Made by a program: the position numbers and the translations under genes. Source: Bin87 sp965197635 (lineage in GTDB: Bacteria > Chloroflexota > Dehalococcoidia > Lucifugimonadales > UBA3495). From it: a stretch of 64,000 nucleotides of DNA. This document shows, in pieces, positions 62,368 through 64,000 of this stretch. Under the pieces are notes generated by a model. It had not been told where the DNA came from and did not search any database. It saw only the letters and a program-made list of their open reading frames with translations. The stretch spans positions 1-64,000 of the forward strand of contig CBDANN010000005.1 of assembly GCA_965197635.1 (NCBI GenBank), read 5' to 3'. Each line of letters begins with the position of its first letter. The stretch's first letter is position 1.

Positions 62368-62768
62368 CTGCCTACCTCCATCGCGGCGTCCGTAGGACGC
62401 CAGAACGCCTCCTATCAAAGCCGAATTATAAACATTGTGGCACCCGGAAGGCCCGCAGCAGCACCACAAGCCGGGCCACCGGTCATGCACCCAAGCTTTG
62501 CCGCCCCAAAACGCCACCAAATCCGACAGATATACTCACCCGGAAACCTCAAACCGCATTTGCTTCCCAGGGCTATCGCACATGGATTTCGGAGACCGAC
62601 CGAGGGGTGAATTGCTGTTTTAACTGCCAAATTTAGGCAATTGAGGGCCTCAATTGCTGGATAGTAGGGTGATTCGGCTGGAAAGGGCCGCCGAAAAGCT
62701 CAGGAAGTCCAGATTTGAACCCTCGCAATTTTCATATGCGATAGCCCTGATTTGCTTCCGCTTTTTAC

Positions 62769-62797
62769 TTGACAGATTATTAGATTACGACTACCTC
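62769..62797 (+). promoter_or_regulatory. Predicted promoter of the RHH gene
   Basis: TTGACA at 62769-62774, a 17-base spacer, then TACCTC at 62792-62797 (3 of 6 matches to TATAAT). The -35 box is perfect. Confidence 0.45.
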
Positions 62798-62809
62798 TTC
62801 CCCATATCA

Positions 62810-62830
62810 GCAACGGTTGGCAACCGTTGC
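62810..62830. promoter_or_regulatory. Operator-like palindrome GCAACGGTTG-G-CAACCGTTGC
   Basis: Perfect 10-bp arms with a one-base centre, about 13 bases after the predicted -10 box and 64 bases before the RHH gene start. Its position suits repression at the transcription start. Confidence 0.45.
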
Positions 62831-62893
62831 CCATCATCACCAACCCTCACCCATTGAATCTATCCCATCCTGTTCGTCCGCTGGAGCTACACC

Positions 62894-63127
62894 ATGCCTG
62901 CTACTTCACATCGTGCGAGGACAGTGCGCAAGACCGTGGCATTGGATCCGGAGACTTGGGAACGTTTCGATCGGATACTGACCCGCAAAGGCCTCAACGC
63001 CGCCGAGATGCTGCGCCTGCTCGTCGCAGACTGTGTTACTAGGGAGGAGCAGGCTATCAACGCTGACGACCATCACCAGCCTCCCCATAGAAACGGAGCC
63101 ATGGCCGTGGATACCCACCCACCCTAG
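62894..63127 (+). CDS. Ribbon-helix-helix DNA-binding protein (antitoxin-like)
   Basis: A 77-aa protein. RTVRKTVALDPETWERFDRI and LTRKGLNAAEMLRLLVADCV form a beta-strand plus two helices of the RHH/MetJ-Arc type, followed by a polar tail. GGAG lies 8 bases before the ATG. RHH proteins bind palindromic operators as dimers; the perfect palindrome at 62810-62830 is a natural candidate. No toxin gene follows (an IS5-type element comes next), so it may be an orphan antitoxin or a small regulator. Confidence 0.65.
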   Translation: MPATSHRARTVRKTVALDPETWERFDRILTRKGLNAAEMLRLLVADCVTREEQAINADDHHQPPHRNGAMAVDTHPP

Positions 63128-63205
63128 GCGCATAGAAAAAGGCCAAATTGCTGAAAGGCCGCAAGCCGTCAGACCAGTACGCCCGGCATCCGCCTTTCGC
63201 CTAGG

Positions 63206-64000
63206 CAGTGTTGACATTTCATCGTAGCCAGATGAGGGCGGCAGCGAATTGCAGAAAGCCAAGGTATCGGCTGGCCAATTTGTCAAACCTGGAAAATACC
63301 CGGCGGTAGTGCTTCATCTTCCCGATGAAACACTCTACCACTTGGCGTTCTCGGTACAAATGCCGGTCGTAATCCCGCGGCGCCTTGCGGTTGGCCCGGG
63401 CGGGGATCACTGCCACCATGCCCGCTTCTGCCAAATGGTCGATGAAGCTCCGTGCGTCATATCCTTTGTCCGCGATTACGTACTCACTCCGGTAGCCGGT
63501 GAGCAGCGCCGCCGCCTGGGTGATGTCATGCTGCTGTCCCGGCGTCAACGTGAACCGCAGAGGGTTGCCCAGTCCGTCCACGCTCACGTGAACCTTCGTG
63601 CTAAACCCGCCGCGACTGCGGCCCAGGGCTTGCGCTGATTGCCCCCCTTTTGGCGGAGCCTCCCCCAGCGCACTGGTGCGCTCGCACCACCGTACTGTCG
63701 ATGACCAGGTACTCCAGGTCCGGTTCCGTACTGAAATGCCGGTGCATTCGCTCCCAGACGCCACGGTCGCACCAGCGGGCGAAGCGTTTGTAGACGGTGT
63801 TCCAGTTGCCGTACTCGGCCGGCAACAGTCGCCACTGCGCCCCGGAGCGATCCATCCACAGCACGCCCTCGACAAACCGCTGGCATTCCGCCGCGTCGCC
63901 AACGTACACGTCAGGGCAATCCCACAGGAATTGCAAAATCTTCTCCCATTGGTCAGAGGGTATGGTTATACTCGACATGCCGCGATTGTACCGCAGTCCA
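63206..64000 (-). mobile_element. IS5 family element (copy B), runs to the window edge
   Basis: The 3' part of the element is in the window. The left edge is placed near 63206 (GGCAGTGTTGACATTTCATC) by position only; the other end lies at or beyond 64000. Confidence 0.6.
63219..63978 (-). pseudogene. IS5 family transposase in two frames (G5 run)
   Basis: The N-terminal frame starts MSSITIPSDQWEKILQFLWD and has LWMDRSGAQWRLLPAEYGNW and EYLVIDSTVVRAHQCAG. The C-terminal frame has SAQALGRSRGGFSTKVHVSV, ADKGYDARSFIDHLA and RERQVVECFIGKMKHYRRVF, giving the DDE residues. The frames meet at GCTGGGGGAGGC near 63680; loss of one G joins them. Programmed frameshifting is known in the IS427-like subgroup, but an indel is equally possible. 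Confidence 0.8.

Larger units (their letters stand above)
62368..62893. other. Intergenic region with hairpins
   Basis: No supportable gene. It contains CAATTGAGG-G-CCTCAATTG at 62638-62656 and, further down, the promoter and operator-like palindrome listed next. Confidence 0.5.

Overview
This GC-rich window most resembles a chromosome segment of an uncultured Chloroflexota bacterium, possibly SAR202/Dehalococcoidia-like. That placement is an inference from gene content: a limonene-monooxygenase-like LLM flavin oxidoreductase, HSL-type esterases, a Uma2 nuclease, NarL-type signalling, large cadherin/Ig-like surface proteins and a very heavy load of insertion sequences (IS). No rRNA or tRNA gene was recognised.

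Layout. Positions 1-12 kb hold an ordinary, mostly minus-strand block: small membrane proteins, a coiled-coil nuclease-like protein, Uma2, a 654-aa protein made of two fused esterases, a PIN toxin with an unusual partner, an LLM oxidoreductase, an unknown 522-aa protein, an epimerase/DUF6338-like operon and a Tam-like methyltransferase. Positions 12-26 kb are an IS graveyard (IS982, IS701, IS630, IS5, DDE_5-type, IS1380) around a toxin-antitoxin operon (HigB-HigA-Phd) and the ruins of two MrfA/YprA-type helicases with DUF1998-like modules. Positions 26-40 kb carry three large secreted or cell-wall proteins. The last is a roughly 5.3-kb gene with a signal peptide, propeller-like repeats, near-identical cadherin/Ig repeats, an 18-bp repeat coding a Thr/Pro stalk and a C-terminal membrane anchor; three frameshifts break it. 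A short type I-E-like CRISPR array without cas genes lies between these genes and is cut by an IS630.

Positions 41-49 kb contain a DDE_5 element split by an IS630, then three IS110 elements in direct tandem, each preceded by about 0.25 kb of structured non-coding DNA where a bridge RNA is expected. Positions 49-54.5 kb have a truncated serine protease, a decayed IS630, a membrane-anchored unknown and an intact two-component system. Positions 54.7-58.7 kb are an IS1182 interrupted by an IS21 with a clear 6-bp target duplication. The remainder holds an unknown gene broken by a 113-bp MITE, two small hypotheticals, an HNH nuclease, a ribbon-helix-helix regulator with a visible promoter and operator-like palindrome, and an IS5-type element at the window edge.

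No wholly new multi-gene system could be demonstrated. The most informative signals are in the mobile DNA: tandem IS110 units, MITEs whose excision with one target copy exactly restores reading frames, a 24-27-bp palindrome inserted in-frame into two unrelated transposases, conserved C7 and A7 slippery sites in IS630 lineages, and a repeat-coded surface protein. Many frameshifts fall in homopolymers, so some apparent pseudogenes could be assembly errors.
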